From assembly GCF_947492405.1 (NCBI RefSeq), contig NZ_CANLMP010000002.1, forward strand, positions 1,054,001-1,118,000: a stretch of 64,000 nt of DNA. The letters run 5' to 3'. The position numbers and the translations under genes were made by a program. Each line of letters opens with the position of its first letter. Within the stretch, counting starts at the first letter, position 1. This document shows positions 52,980-61,588 of the stretch, in pieces. This DNA is from an uncultured Aquimarina sp. Its GTDB lineage: Bacteria; Bacteroidota; Bacteroidia; Flavobacteriales; Flavobacteriaceae. Under the pieces are notes generated by a model. That model saw only the letters and a list, made by a program, of their open reading frames with translations. It made no database searches and had not been told where the DNA came from.

Positions 52980-54938
52980 TTAATTTTTAACTGTTTGCTT
53001 ACCAATTATCATTATATCATCCACATTATCTCCATTAAAATCATTTATTCCAAACTGAACTACCGAGTTTGTGTTGGCTTTAATTTTAGGAACAAACACC
53101 CAAGGATTGCTAGTGTTATCGCTGTAAGCTATAAAGAATTGCCCTTCTTCAAGTCTTAATAGATCTGTTTTTCCATCTCCATTGAAATCACCTAATCCAT
53201 GGATTGAATCCATTGTAATATCAGAATTGACAATTGATTCCCACTCCAATAAATCACCTGAAGTATTTCCAAAAGCAATATATATAATCTCTCCAGTTGT
53301 TCTTAATATATCAGAAATTCCATCTCCATTAAAATCCCCGATTTTAACATCATCTAACATTGCTCCTGAATTAGCTATTATTTCCCATTGGAAAGGTTTT
53401 GAAACATCACCACTATATGCTACAGAAAAATTAGTTCCATTAGCTTTTAACAAATCTGTTGTTCCATTACCATCAAAGTCTCCAAACTTTAAATTATTTT
53501 TAGTATATCCAGAGCTTACATTTAGTGAATTCCATTCAAATGGGTTTGAAACATTCGCGCTATATGCAATAAACCAATTAATACCATTTGATCTAAAAAC
53601 ATCTGTCATACCATCTCCATTAAAATCTCCAATAGATAAATCCTCAAAAGGTATTTGCGAGCTACTTAAAATTTCAGGGTTACTTTTTCTCCTTGATGTT
53701 CCAGAAGAGTTACGAAATTCATACATTTTCCATTTACTATCATCGTTATATAGTATAGAACTTTCTCCATTATCGCTAAATTTTCCTAAAAACATATTGT
53801 CAAATCCCAAATTAGCATCGGTACCTATTCTATACCAAGGTTCCATACCTCTCCAAGAAACATAAAAACCTTTGTTTTCTGAACCATAATGATTATTAGA
53901 TGCGTAAAAATTTCCGAAATTATGTACTTGCCTAATAGCTTTTTCCTCTAGAGGGTAATCCAAAAAATTATTATGCTCAATTAAGCAAAAGTCATTCGGA
54001 ATTCCCCTAACTCTTATTCCTGGTTGGGTACTACAACCAGATTCACTAGCATTTCCCTTAAAAGTATTATGATGTATATAAATTTCTCCCCCAGCAATAG
54101 TTTCTGGGTCATTATTCCCTCCTGCATGCATATCAATACCATGAGCAATTGCATTTTCCATAACAAATTCATTATTTCTAACCTCGTAACTATCGTAGTT
54201 TCCCTCTCCATCACTATTTCCTGTTCCAGCTATATGGTGTCGATTCCTATCAAACTTATTGCCCTCTATAATGGTAGATGAACCATTAGTTAAAACAACC
54301 CCGTAACCCAGATTCTCTGCTTCGTTATGATGGATCGAATTATTTGTTATTCTAGAGTTCTTCGCTTTGTTAAGTCTTATTCCTGCGTTATTCCACCCAA
54401 CTATTTCACTGTTGTTTAACGTAAAGTTATCAGAATTCAGCACTTCAATACCGACTCTAAAATAATCTAAAACAGGTTCATCTGTTGCACATTTTATTGG
54501 AGGATCTGAATAAGGTCCTTCAATTTTTAAATTTTGAATTGTAACATTATCATCTATAATTTTAAAAACTATAATTTCTTCAGGGTTTTGAGTATTTGAG
54601 AATTTAAGTTTTGGAATATTATCTTCCTCAATACAAGAATCTCCAGAAATAATAACTCCTTTTGGTAATTCTATTGGTAAATTATCAGAATTTATAGAAA
54701 TATCGTTTTTAATTAGTATAATTGAATTCTCAGGAATCAATTGTTCCGGATTTTGCAGATGATTAATAAAATCAATTTCGTTTTCAATAATTATTGTACT
54801 TTCTGATTCAGAAATACAGTTCTTATTCTTTTTTTCAGAAATTAAAAGTTTTTCATTCTCTAAATAACCATTTGTTTCGCAGGAAATCACCTGACAAAAG
54901 ATTACTATAATTACTGTAAGCTTAAAGACCTTTTTCAT
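52980..54938 (-). CDS. lipoprotein with right-handed beta-helix and five FG-GAP-type repeats
   Basis: A 652-residue precursor with signal and lipobox VISC. Residues about 70-400 form a pectate-lyase-like parallel beta helix with NosD-style repeats (RITNNSIHHNEAENLGYGVV, IIEGNKFDRNRHHIAG). The last 215 residues hold five calcium loops (DFNGDGMTD, DFDGNGTTD, DFNGDGISD, DFNGDGKTD, DFNGDNVDD) of FG-GAP/VCBS type. It is likely surface-exposed and sugar-binding or sugar-cleaving; no catalytic residues were proved. It is the only gene in an insert between two copies of the atpG 3' end, so it was probably acquired. Confidence 0.85.
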   Translation of the reverse strand: MKKVFKLTVIIVIFCQVISCETNGYLENEKLLISEKKNKNCISESESTIIIENEIDFINHLQNPEQLIPENSIILIKNDISINSDNLPIELPKGVIISGDSCIEEDNIPKLKFSNTQNPEEIIVFKIIDDNVTIQNLKIEGPYSDPPIKCATDEPVLDYFRVGIEVLNSDNFTLNNSEIVGWNNAGIRLNKAKNSRITNNSIHHNEAENLGYGVVLTNGSSTIIEGNKFDRNRHHIAGTGNSDGEGNYDSYEVRNNEFVMENAIAHGIDMHAGGNNDPETIAGGEIYIHHNTFKGNASESGCSTQPGIRVRGIPNDFCLIEHNNFLDYPLEEKAIRQVHNFGNFYASNNHYGSENKGFYVSWRGMEPWYRIGTDANLGFDNMFLGKFSDNGESSILYNDDSKWKMYEFRNSSGTSRRKSNPEILSSSQIPFEDLSIGDFNGDGMTDVFRSNGINWFIAYSANVSNPFEWNSLNVSSGYTKNNLKFGDFDGNGTTDLLKANGTNFSVAYSGDVSKPFQWEIIANSGAMLDDVKIGDFNGDGISDILRTTGEIIYIAFGNTSGDLLEWESIVNSDITMDSIHGLGDFNGDGKTDLLRLEEGQFFIAYSDNTSNPWVFVPKIKANTNSVVQFGINDFNGDNVDDIMIIGKQTVKN

Positions 54939-55015
54939 AGAAAATTAATTTAATACTATATTATTTAGTGCCTTTTTTAATAAAAATGTTACCATAGAAT
55001 TTTAGAAATATTTTT

Positions 55016-55141
55016 AACAAAAAAACCTCATACATCAATGTGTATGAGGTTTATATATAATTTTTGAATATATTCTTAGTTATTCAATGCTTCTGCTCCA
55101 CCAACGATCTCCAGGATTTCATTAGTAATAGAAGCTTGTCT
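55016..55141 (-). repeat. copy B of the atpG 3'-end/terminator repeat
   Basis: This is the copy joined to the intact atpG gene. It has one extra T relative to copy A in the spacer and three substitutions within the atpG codons. Together with copy A it brackets a 2.07-kb insert (52949-55015). Confidence 0.95.
55019..55052 (-). terminator. atp-operon terminator (copy B)
   Basis: AAACCTCATACA (55023-55034) pairs perfectly with TGTATGAGGTTT (55041-55052) across a 6-base loop, followed on the minus strand by seven Ts. It lies 23 bases after the atpG stop and should end the ATP synthase transcript. Confidence 0.9.
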
Positions 55142-55936
55142 TGCTTTGTTATATTGTAACTTAAGAGAGTCTCTTAATTCTGTAGCATTATCAGTTGCCT
55201 TGTGCATCGCGGTCATACGGGCTCCATGCTCAGAAGCAAAAGAATCACGAATTGCTTTATACAATTGTGTTTTAAGCGACTTAGGAATTAATTGTTCTAC
55301 AATCTCTTCTTTAGATGGCTCAAAAATATAATCTAAATTAGCACTTTTTTCACCTTCTACCGGCTTAATTGGTAGAAACTGCTCCGTAGTTACTATTTGA
55401 GTTGCAGCGTTTTTAAATTTGTTATATACTACGACTACTTTGTCATAAGAACCATTCGTAAATAACTCCATTAATTCTTCTGCGATATCAGCAACATTAG
55501 CAAACGTAAGATCGTCAAAGATTTCACTTTTATTAGCAATTACGGTATGTGTTTTAGAAACAATATCATTCACTTTCTTACCTATAGTAACAAAGTCTAC
55601 TTGCTTACCTGCATATACATTTTCGTAAAGCTCTCTAGAACCTTTGATAATATTAGAATTAAAAGCACCAGCCAAACCACGATTAGAAGCAATTGCTACT
55701 ACTAAAACTTTATTTACCTCACGTTGTTCAGAATACGAACTTGCACTATCTCCTTCCAGAGAGGCACTTAAGCTTTGTAATAACTCAGTAAGTTTATCTG
55801 CGTAAGGACGCATAGCAGTAATCGCCATCTGTGCCTTATTCAACTTTGCAGCCGATACCATTTTCATGGCACTTGTGATTTGCATCGTTGAGGATACAGA
55901 GGTGATTCTACTACGTAATTCTTTTAAATTTGCCAT
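55076..55936 (-). CDS. atpG: ATP synthase F1 subunit gamma
   Basis: The rotating central stalk of F1. The 286-residue protein starts MANLKELRSRITSVSSTMQITSAMKMVSAAKL, the invariant first helix, and ends with the matching C-terminal helix (NATELRDSLKLQYNKARQASITNEILEIVGG). The dispersed middle domain has VVAIASNRGLAGAFNSNI. It is the last atp gene here; atpD and atpC (beta, epsilon) are not in the window. Its last 22 codons are duplicated at 52883-52948. Confidence 0.97.
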   Translation of the reverse strand: MANLKELRSRITSVSSTMQITSAMKMVSAAKLNKAQMAITAMRPYADKLTELLQSLSASLEGDSASSYSEQREVNKVLVVAIASNRGLAGAFNSNIIKGSRELYENVYAGKQVDFVTIGKKVNDIVSKTHTVIANKSEIFDDLTFANVADIAEELMELFTNGSYDKVVVVYNKFKNAATQIVTTEQFLPIKPVEGEKSANLDYIFEPSKEEIVEQLIPKSLKTQLYKAIRDSFASEHGARMTAMHKATDNATELRDSLKLQYNKARQASITNEILEIVGGAEALNN

Positions 55937-55950
55937 TTCTTATAATTATG

Positions 55951-55970
55951 AATTCTGAATTCAGAATTAT
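55951..55970. repeat. GAATTC-rich palindrome at the 3' edge of the four-helix-bundle gene
   Basis: AATTCTGAATTCAGAATT (55951-55968) is a perfect 18-bp palindrome. Its inner part, with the next two bases (55957-55970), is the exact reverse complement of 56307-56320 on the other side of the gene. The stop codon of the four-helix-bundle gene (55967-55969) lies inside it. Confidence 0.85.
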
Positions 55971-56308
55971 GAATTTTTAATTATACTTACCAGAAGCTTT
56001 ATTAGTTCTTCACATTTTTTGTTTAAATCATTCGGAATCTCCATTGTGGTTTCCTCAATGACATCAAGCCAAAAAGATGTTTCGTCCGCTTCTTTTAAAG
56101 CTATTCCTAATTTATTTTTGAAATCCTTGGTGCTTACTCCTCTTTGCGATTCTCTTACATTAGCTCCAATACTAGTGCCACTCCTTATAAGCTGACTAGC
56201 AATTTCATATTCATGCTTCTTTTTTAATTCCTTACAAAAATTTACAATATCACAACTGAAATAAAAACTTTTATCTACAATTACATTGTTTCTTTTTTTG
56301 TAACCCAT
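55967..56308 (-). CDS. four-helix-bundle protein, S23/IVP family (TIGR02436 type)
   Basis: A 113-residue protein with DKSFYFSCDIVNFCKELKKK, QLIRSGTSIGANVRESQRGV and FKNKLGIALKEADETSFWLD, the hallmark pattern of the 23S rRNA intervening-sequence protein family. Relatives include the Avd accessory protein of diversity-generating retroelements, but no reverse transcriptase or template repeat is present here. It lies inside the atp operon, between atpA and atpG, where no such gene is expected. GAATTC-rich inverted repeats touch both its start and its stop. The function is unknown. Confidence 0.9.
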   Translation of the reverse strand: MGYKKRNNVIVDKSFYFSCDIVNFCKELKKKHEYEIASQLIRSGTSIGANVRESQRGVSTKDFKNKLGIALKEADETSFWLDVIEETTMEIPNDLNKKCEELIKLLVSIIKNS

Positions 56309-56334
56309 AATTCTGAATTCCGAATTCTGAATTA
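56307..56334. repeat. GAATTC-rich repeat between atpA and the four-helix-bundle gene
   Basis: The run ATAATTCTGAATTC, then CGAATTCTGAATTA, begins at the start codon of the four-helix-bundle gene and ends over the atpA stop codon (56332-56334). Its first 14 bases mirror 55957-55970, so the gene is bracketed by a perfect 14-bp inverted pair. Confidence 0.8.
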
Positions 56335-57909
56335 TTTATATTTTGCTGAAATCTCTTTACAAGCTGAAAGTAATACGTCTGTTACTTCATCTGTTAATTT
56401 TCCAGCTTTCAAAGTGTCTAAAGTATCTCTATGCTTCGCATTAAGATATTCTATAAAGTCACTTTCGAATTCTTTAATTTTATTTACAGGAACATCTCTT
56501 AGTAAGTTCTTCGATCCTGCATAGATGATCGCGATCTGATCTTCTACCGTATATGGATCATTCTGAGCTTGCTTTAAGATCTCTACGTTACGCTTACCTT
56601 TTTCGATAACATTTAAGGTAGCTGCGTCAAGGTCAGAACCAAACTTAGCAAATGCTTCTAATTCACGGAACTGCGCTTGATCAAGTTTTAGTGTACCTGC
56701 TACTTTCTTCATTGATTTAATCTGTGCTGATCCACCCACACGAGATACAGAGATACCTACGTTAATTGCTGGACGAACACCAGAGTTAAATAAATCTGAA
56801 GTTAAGAATATCTGACCATCCGTAATCGAAATTACGTTAGTTGGGATATACGCCGATACATCACCTGCTTGCGTTTCAATAATTGGTAACGCTGTTAATG
56901 ATCCACCACCTTTTACTTTATCTTTTAAAGAATCAGGAAGGTCATTCATATCCTTTGCAATACTATCATCAGCAATTACTTTTGCTGCACGCTCTAATAA
57001 TCTAGAGTGAAGATAGAATACATCTCCAGGATACGCCTCACGTCCTGGTGGACGACGTAATAATAATGATACCTCACGGTATGCTACTGCTTGCTTAGAT
57101 AAATCATCATAGATAATTAAAGCTGGACGACCTGTATCACGGAAATACTCACCTATTGCAGCACCTGCAAATGGAGCATATACCTGCATTGGAGCAGGAT
57201 CAGAAGCATTAGCAGCTACTATCGTTGTATAAGCCATTGCTCCTTTATCTTCTAATACTTTTGCGATACCTGCTACTGTAGAAGCTTTCTGTCCGATTGC
57301 AACATAAATACAGTAAACTGGCTCACCAGCATCATAAAATTCTTTTTGATTAAGAATCGTATCGATACATACAGTAGTTTTACCTGTCTGACGGTCACCA
57401 ATTACCAACTCACGTTGTCCTCTACCTACTGGCACCATCGCATCGATAGATTTGATTCCGGTTTGTAATGGCTCAGTTACCGGCTGACGAAACACTACAC
57501 CAGGAGCTTTACGCTCTAATGGCATTTCGAAAGTTTCACCTTCAATCGCACCTTTACCATCGATTGGGTTACCCAAGGTATCCACTACACGACCCACGAT
57601 TCCTTCTCCAACATTAATGGAAGCAATTCTTTGTGTACGTTTAACCGTTACACCCTCTTTTACTTCTGTTGAAGAACCTAAAAGTACTACCCCAACATTA
57701 TCTTCTTCAAGATTCAGTACGATTCCTTCTAGTCCAGATTCGAATTCTACTAATTCTCCATATTGAGCGTTAGACAATCCGTATACTCTGGCGATACCAT
57801 CACCAACTTGTAATACTGTACCTACTTCTTCTAGTGAAGCCGTAGCTTCAAATCCAGATAATTGTTGTTTTAATATTGCTGATACTTCAGCAGGATTCAC
57901 TTCTGCCAT
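56332..57909 (-). CDS. atpA: ATP synthase F1 subunit alpha
   Basis: The non-catalytic nucleotide-binding subunit of F1. It has 525 residues with Walker A GDRQTGKT at 171-178, [21 protein letters not shown], and the family signature [34 protein letters not shown] is the expected N-terminal helix that meets subunit delta. The stop codon falls within the GAATTC-rich repeat before the four-helix-bundle gene. Confidence 0.98.
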   Translation of the reverse strand: MAEVNPAEVSAILKQQLSGFEATASLEEVGTVLQVGDGIARVYGLSNAQYGELVEFESGLEGIVLNLEEDNVGVVLLGSSTEVKEGVTVKRTQRIASINVGEGIVGRVVDTLGNPIDGKGAIEGETFEMPLERKAPGVVFRQPVTEPLQTGIKSIDAMVPVGRGQRELVIGDRQTGKTTVCIDTILNQKEFYDAGEPVYCIYVAIGQKASTVAGIAKVLEDKGAMAYTTIVAANASDPAPMQVYAPFAGAAIGEYFRDTGRPALIIYDDLSKQAVAYREVSLLLRRPPGREAYPGDVFYLHSRLLERAAKVIADDSIAKDMNDLPDSLKDKVKGGGSLTALPIIETQAGDVSAYIPTNVISITDGQIFLTSDLFNSGVRPAINVGISVSRVGGSAQIKSMKKVAGTLKLDQAQFRELEAFAKFGSDLDAATLNVIEKGKRNVEILKQAQNDPYTVEDQIAIIYAGSKNLLRDVPVNKIKEFESDFIEYLNAKHRDTLDTLKAGKLTDEVTDVLLSACKEISAKYK

Positions 57910-57983
57910 TTTATAATAGTTTGTAAAAACGAGCCGAAATGCTCATTCTCTTATTATTAAATTTTTATTGTTAAAGTAATTTA

Positions 57984-58511
57984 TCAATTACTCAATTCTC
58001 TTTTTAAACTTGTTAGCTTATTAGCTATACTTGCATTGTATTGCAAATCTCCTACTCTAAGAATAAAACCACCGATGATACTCTCATCAATTACATTTTC
58101 TATAGTAGCTTCATTACCCGTTAACTCCTTTACCTTAGCTAGCACCTTAGTACTTAAAGTCTTATCTAAAGGAACTGCTGTAGTAACTTTGGCAACCTGA
58201 GTATTATTTAATTGATCAAACAAAACAATGTATTGTTTAGCAACATCATCTAACAGATCTACTCTTTTATTGGTAATTAATGTATCAAAAAGTTTTTGAG
58301 TAAGATCTCCTGTGTTTTTGAAAACCTCACGCAAAGAAGCTAGCTTTACTTCGCTTTTGATCAAAGGACTATTTAATACCATTTTAAGATCAGAGCTACT
58401 ATCTACAGTAGTGATAATACTTTGCATATCTTTCTGAACATCCTCTGTAGCATTTTTATCCTGAGCTAAACTCAAAACTGCCTTAGCATAACGTATTGCT
58501 GCTCTACTCAT
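57984..58511 (-). CDS. atpH: ATP synthase F1 subunit delta
   Basis: The peripheral stalk cap joining F1 to subunit b. The 175-residue protein shows the N-terminal six-helix domain (RAAIRYAKAVLSLAQDKNA) and the C-terminal signature DESIIGGFILRVGDLQYNASI. It starts 7 bases after the atpF stop, and a 74-base gap with weak structure follows before atpA. Confidence 0.95.
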   Translation of the reverse strand: MSRAAIRYAKAVLSLAQDKNATEDVQKDMQSIITTVDSSSDLKMVLNSPLIKSEVKLASLREVFKNTGDLTQKLFDTLITNKRVDLLDDVAKQYIVLFDQLNNTQVAKVTTAVPLDKTLSTKVLAKVKELTGNEATIENVIDESIIGGFILRVGDLQYNASIANKLTSLKRELSN

Positions 58512-58518
58512 CTTATGA

Positions 58519-59019
58519 TTAGTTTAAAGTAACATCTCCTAACATAGACTCTACCAACTCCAGTTGTTTGTCTTTGTCAGCTAATTCTTTTCTTACAACT
58601 TTTTCAGCTATCTCTACAGAAAGACCTGCTACCTGGCTTTTAAGATCAGCAATTGCAGCTTTCTTTTCGCTTTCGATAGTAGCTTGTGCTTGTGCAACTA
58701 TCTTATCCGCTTCAGTTTGTGCTTCAGATTTTGCATCAGCAATCATATTTTCTTTCAGCTGTCTTGCTTCTTTAAGCATTCCATCTCTTTCTGCACGAGC
58801 TTCATTAAGGATACGCTCATTATCAGCCTGAAGGTTTTGCATTTCTTTTTTAGCAGCTTCTGCAGATTCTAATGCATTTTTAATCCCTTCTTCACGATTA
58901 TTAACCGCCTCAAGAATAGGTTTCCAAGCGAATTTTCTTAATAACAATAGTAATCCTACAAACAAAAGTATCTGCCAAAAAAACAGACCGAATGAAAAAT
59001 CATTTATTAACTTATCCAT
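58519..59019 (-). CDS. atpF: ATP synthase Fo subunit b
   Basis: The peripheral stalk. It has 166 residues with one N-terminal membrane helix (about 8-28, FGLFFWQILLFVGLLLLLRKF) and a long charged coiled coil, rich in Ala, Glu and Lys, that runs to the end. This is the single-b form rather than the b/b' pair. It is 86 bases after atpE, the gap holding a 15-bp hairpin. Confidence 0.95.
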   Translation of the reverse strand: MDKLINDFSFGLFFWQILLFVGLLLLLRKFAWKPILEAVNNREEGIKNALESAEAAKKEMQNLQADNERILNEARAERDGMLKEARQLKENMIADAKSEAQTEADKIVAQAQATIESEKKAAIADLKSQVAGLSVEIAEKVVRKELADKDKQLELVESMLGDVTLN

Positions 59020-59062
59020 AATTAATTATGTTATTTTCTTTTGATGTTTAATTTTAAAACTT

Positions 59063-59097
59063 AGTAATAGCTGTAACCAACCGTTACAGCTATTACT
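59063..59097 (-). promoter_or_regulatory. 15-bp perfect hairpin between atpE and atpF
   Basis: AGTAATAGCTGTAAC (59063-59077) and GTTACAGCTATTACT (59083-59097) form a perfect stem with a 5-base loop, 9 bases after the atpE stop. No long T-run follows on the minus strand, so it probably protects the upstream RNA end or lets part of the transcripts stop. Either would raise subunit c output over later subunits. Confidence 0.65.
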
Positions 59098-59105
59098 ATT
59101 GTAAA

Positions 59106-59297
59106 TTAAGCTGCGAATAATGCAGCAAATCCAATACCTTCAATAAGTGCAGCTGCAATAAGCATAGCTGTTTGGATTTTTCCTGAAGCTTCTGGTTGAC
59201 GAGCAATAGCTTCCATTGCCTGACCACCGATTCTACCAATACCTAAACCAGCACCGATAACAATCAAACCAGCTCCTACATAATTTAAACCTTCCAT
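59106..59297 (-). CDS. atpE: ATP synthase Fo subunit c
   Basis: The rotor-ring proteolipid. Only 63 residues, two helices joined by ARQPEASGK (the polar loop with R-Q-P). The ion-binding carboxylate is Glu53 in LIEGIGF. The residue after it is Gly, not the Ser/Thr used in sodium-binding rings, so proton coupling is likely; this is inference from the family pattern. A stable hairpin lies directly after its stop. Confidence 0.97.
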   Translation of the reverse strand: MEGLNYVGAGLIVIGAGLGIGRIGGQAMEAIARQPEASGKIQTAMLIAAALIEGIGFAALFAA

Positions 59298-59330
59298 AAT
59301 AAAGAATTAAAAAAATTAAACAATTAACGT

Positions 59331-60407
59331 TTAGTGATGTGCCTCTTCATTGGCTGAACCAAAATAAAGTGCTGACAACATCGTAAATATATATGCTTGT
59401 AATGCTGCTACCAATAACTCTAATATTGATAACGCAAAGGCTAAACCAAATGATAGTGGACTACCTATCCAGTTCTTAAATAAGAACATCATACCAATAA
59501 TACTCATAATCACTACGTGACCTGCAGTCATATTCGCATATAAACGGATCATTAATGAAAAAGGCTTGATAAAAACACCTAATAATTCTATTGGTGCTAG
59601 CACTATTTTCATAAATGTTGGAACACCTGGCATCCAAAAAATGTGTCCCCAATAATTTTTATTTGCAGTAAGATTCGTAATTAAGAATGTCAATAGTGCC
59701 AAACCAAAAGTAACAGAAATATTACCTGTAACATTCGGTGCCAATGGAGTCATCCCTAATAAATTTAACAACCAAATAAAGAAAAATGTTGTCAATAAGA
59801 AACTCATATATTTTCCATGATGCTTTTTCCCTATATTAGGAATAGCAATCTCATCTCTTACAAAAACAACTAAAGGTTCCAAGAAACGACCTAAGCCTGT
59901 TGGGATACCATTATTTTTTTTATAAGACTTTGCTAACCCTCTAAACATAAAGAACATTATTATAGCTATAAAAAGCATACTAACAACGTTTTTTGTTATT
60001 GAAAAATCCAACGGCTTCGCATTCGTAGCGTGATGAGCTTCATCATAATTGATGGTACCCTCAGCATCCGTCTTATATATTTTACTATGATATAACTTGT
60101 AATAATTACCATCAACCTCTGCAACAGTTTCTCCGTGATGGAATTTAGAAGAAGAAAAAACCTTGAGACCATTATCCCATAAAATAACCGGAAGTGGAAA
60201 ACCTACATGAGTTCCCTTTTCACCATCAGACCAAAGTGTGAAATCATGTGAATCTAAAAGGTGATGATCTCTATATGCTTTCATCTCCTCTGGAGTATTA
60301 ACCTGTCCTCCTTTTTCTTTGTTTTCAGTATCTTTTGCCGCCAGATTCAAAGAAGTGAGAATCAAAGCTAAAGTCATAAAAATTCTAACTACACTAATTT
60401 TTTGCAT
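59331..60407 (-). CDS. atpB: ATP synthase Fo subunit a, with N-terminal signal-like extension
   Basis: The proton half-channels. The 358-residue protein is longer than usual: it opens with a signal-like stretch (FMTLALILTSLNLAAK) and a polar region to about 120, as in other Bacteroidota. The essential arginine is Arg288 in SLMIRLYANMTAGH, and LELLVAALQAYIFTMLSALYF is the last helix. It lies 33 bases before atpE. Confidence 0.96.
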   Translation of the reverse strand: MQKISVVRIFMTLALILTSLNLAAKDTENKEKGGQVNTPEEMKAYRDHHLLDSHDFTLWSDGEKGTHVGFPLPVILWDNGLKVFSSSKFHHGETVAEVDGNYYKLYHSKIYKTDAEGTINYDEAHHATNAKPLDFSITKNVVSMLFIAIIMFFMFRGLAKSYKKNNGIPTGLGRFLEPLVVFVRDEIAIPNIGKKHHGKYMSFLLTTFFFIWLLNLLGMTPLAPNVTGNISVTFGLALLTFLITNLTANKNYWGHIFWMPGVPTFMKIVLAPIELLGVFIKPFSLMIRLYANMTAGHVVIMSIIGMMFLFKNWIGSPLSFGLAFALSILELLVAALQAYIFTMLSALYFGSANEEAHH

Positions 60408-60529
60408 TCTAGGTCAGATTTCGGTTCCTAAATTTCGGTGCAAATGTACATAATTATGTTAGATTCTTAAACTATTTTAGGCAAATAAGTTTATTATTAT
60501 TTTGAAATAAATAAAATACTGAAAATCAA

Positions 60530-60907
60530 TTATTTAGGCGAATTGAGAATTTTAGAAACATAGTACACCTCTAAGATTAAACTAATCACATAAGGCATAA
60601 AAAAGTCAAGAAAAACACTTCTGTCTATATCAATGCTGCTTAGCTTAGTGATAGCAACAAAAACACCAAGTTTTATAAAACTACCCGCCAAAAAAATAAA
60701 ACCAATCTGGTCTTTAAATCTTTTACTAAGGATTAAAATGACAATAATTAATAATACCGTATATAGAGCATTAAAAATATAAGAGAGATTAACAATAGTC
60801 GAATTACTATGAAATGAAAAATAATTTATAACCCAATTGTGAATGAAATACGTCCCTGATAATATTATAAGAAAGAGAACTAAAAAGCGAAGTAAATTTT
60901 TGATCAT
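60530..60907 (-). CDS. small membrane protein (DUF6168-like), atp-operon associated
   Basis: A 125-residue protein with four hydrophobic helices (LLRFLVLFLIILSGTYFIHN, YTVLLIIVILILS, FIFLAGSFIKLGVFVAI, and a last one around VISLILEVYYV). I recognise it as the conserved protein found between atpZ and atpB in Flavobacteriaceae, listed as DUF6168. By position it may act as an AtpI-like assembly factor; this is inference. Confidence 0.75.
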   Translation of the reverse strand: MIKNLLRFLVLFLIILSGTYFIHNWVINYFSFHSNSTIVNLSYIFNALYTVLLIIVILILSKRFKDQIGFIFLAGSFIKLGVFVAITKLSSIDIDRSVFLDFFMPYVISLILEVYYVSKILNSPK

Positions 60908-60941
60908 AAACGATTAACTACGTAACAAGATGCTAAAAGAT

Positions 60942-61175
60942 CTATTTTTTGGGATTATTAATTCTATCTAGTTGCTTTATCACCAAGTATAATGAAGAAA
61001 CTACTCCAAAAAGAACTAGTCCCATTGTAAACCAATTCTTTTCTAACTGGTAATAAGCATCTAGTCTTTTGCCCGTATATGCACAGACAAAAATAATACC
61101 TCCCATTTCGAAAGCGATACCTGTTAAAGCTAAGTACTTTTTAAGCTGATTTCCCTTGTCCTTGTTTTTGTCCAT
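60942..61175 (-). CDS. AtpZ/AtpI-family protein
   Basis: A 77-residue protein from ATG 61175, with two membrane helices (YLALTGIAFEMGGIIFVCAY and WFTMGLVLFGVVSSLYLVI), the AtpZ/AtpI hairpin with GKRLDAYYQ between. Relatives help build the c ring or carry Mg2+ or Ca2+. The start lies 35 bases inside the bactofilin gene; a longer form from 61205 would overlap more and is less likely. Confidence 0.85.
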   Translation of the reverse strand: MDKNKDKGNQLKKYLALTGIAFEMGGIIFVCAYTGKRLDAYYQLEKNWFTMGLVLFGVVSSLYLVIKQLDRINNPKK

Positions 61176-61566
61176 CTTGTTTACCTCCAAGAGATTTAAC
61201 ACCACCTTTCATCACACAAGATGCGTTAAAGGTTGCTCCTGGTTCTACAGCTAGTTTACCAACAGAAACTTCTCCTTCGATATGTGCAGTTGGTTTAAGG
61301 GATAATGTTCCGGAAATTATAAGATTACCTGAGAATTTCCCTTCGAAATCAGCATCAGAGCATTCTAAGGTTCCCTTAATAAAACCTGATTTTCCAACCA
61401 CTACTTTTCCTGTAGTTTTAAAAGTTCCTTCTATGGTTCCCTCTACTCGAAAACCACCTTCGGAAATAACATCTCCTACAATTTTAGTTCCTTCTGAAAT
61501 TTTGTTCTGGTTTCTGGAAAAATCCGTTAATGCTTGATCTTTTCCTTTTTTGTTGTCTGAAAACAT
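61141..61566 (-). CDS. bactofilin (polymer-forming cytoskeletal protein)
   Basis: A 141-residue protein. The central part shows the regular short beta-helix repeat of bactofilins: GTKIVGDVISEGGFRVEGTI, then GKVVVGKSGFIKGTLECSDA and IEGEVSVGKLAVEPGA. Flexible, charged tails flank it. It forms filaments that shape cells or place envelope machines. It overlaps the AtpZ gene by 35 bases and starts 22 bases after the PorW/SprE-like gene. Confidence 0.93.
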   Translation of the reverse strand: MFSDNKKGKDQALTDFSRNQNKISEGTKIVGDVISEGGFRVEGTIEGTFKTTGKVVVGKSGFIKGTLECSDADFEGKFSGNLIISGTLSLKPTAHIEGEVSVGKLAVEPGATFNASCVMKGGVKSLGGKQDGQKQGQGKSA

Positions 61567-61588
61567 ATTACTGGGGGGATTAAAATTA

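Noticed and set aside
52961..52996. AAACAGTT/AACTGTTT pair around the stop of the FG-GAP lipoprotein gene
   Set aside because: Eight pairs, AT-rich, with a 20-base loop and no T-run; too weak to call a terminator, and copy A of the atp terminator lies just beyond.
53182..53865. 227-codon plus-strand frame opposite the FG-GAP repeats
   Set aside because: It mirrors the repeated D-x-D-G-D codons of the real gene and gives a low-complexity Ser/Pro/Leu product.
52949..55015. Insertion sequence or transposon
   Set aside because: No transposase or integrase frame and no terminal inverted repeats were found; the flanks are direct copies of the atpG end.
55967..56308. Diversity-generating retroelement (Avd-like protein)
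   Set aside because: No reverse transcriptase, template repeat or variable repeat is present; only the general four-helix fold is shared.
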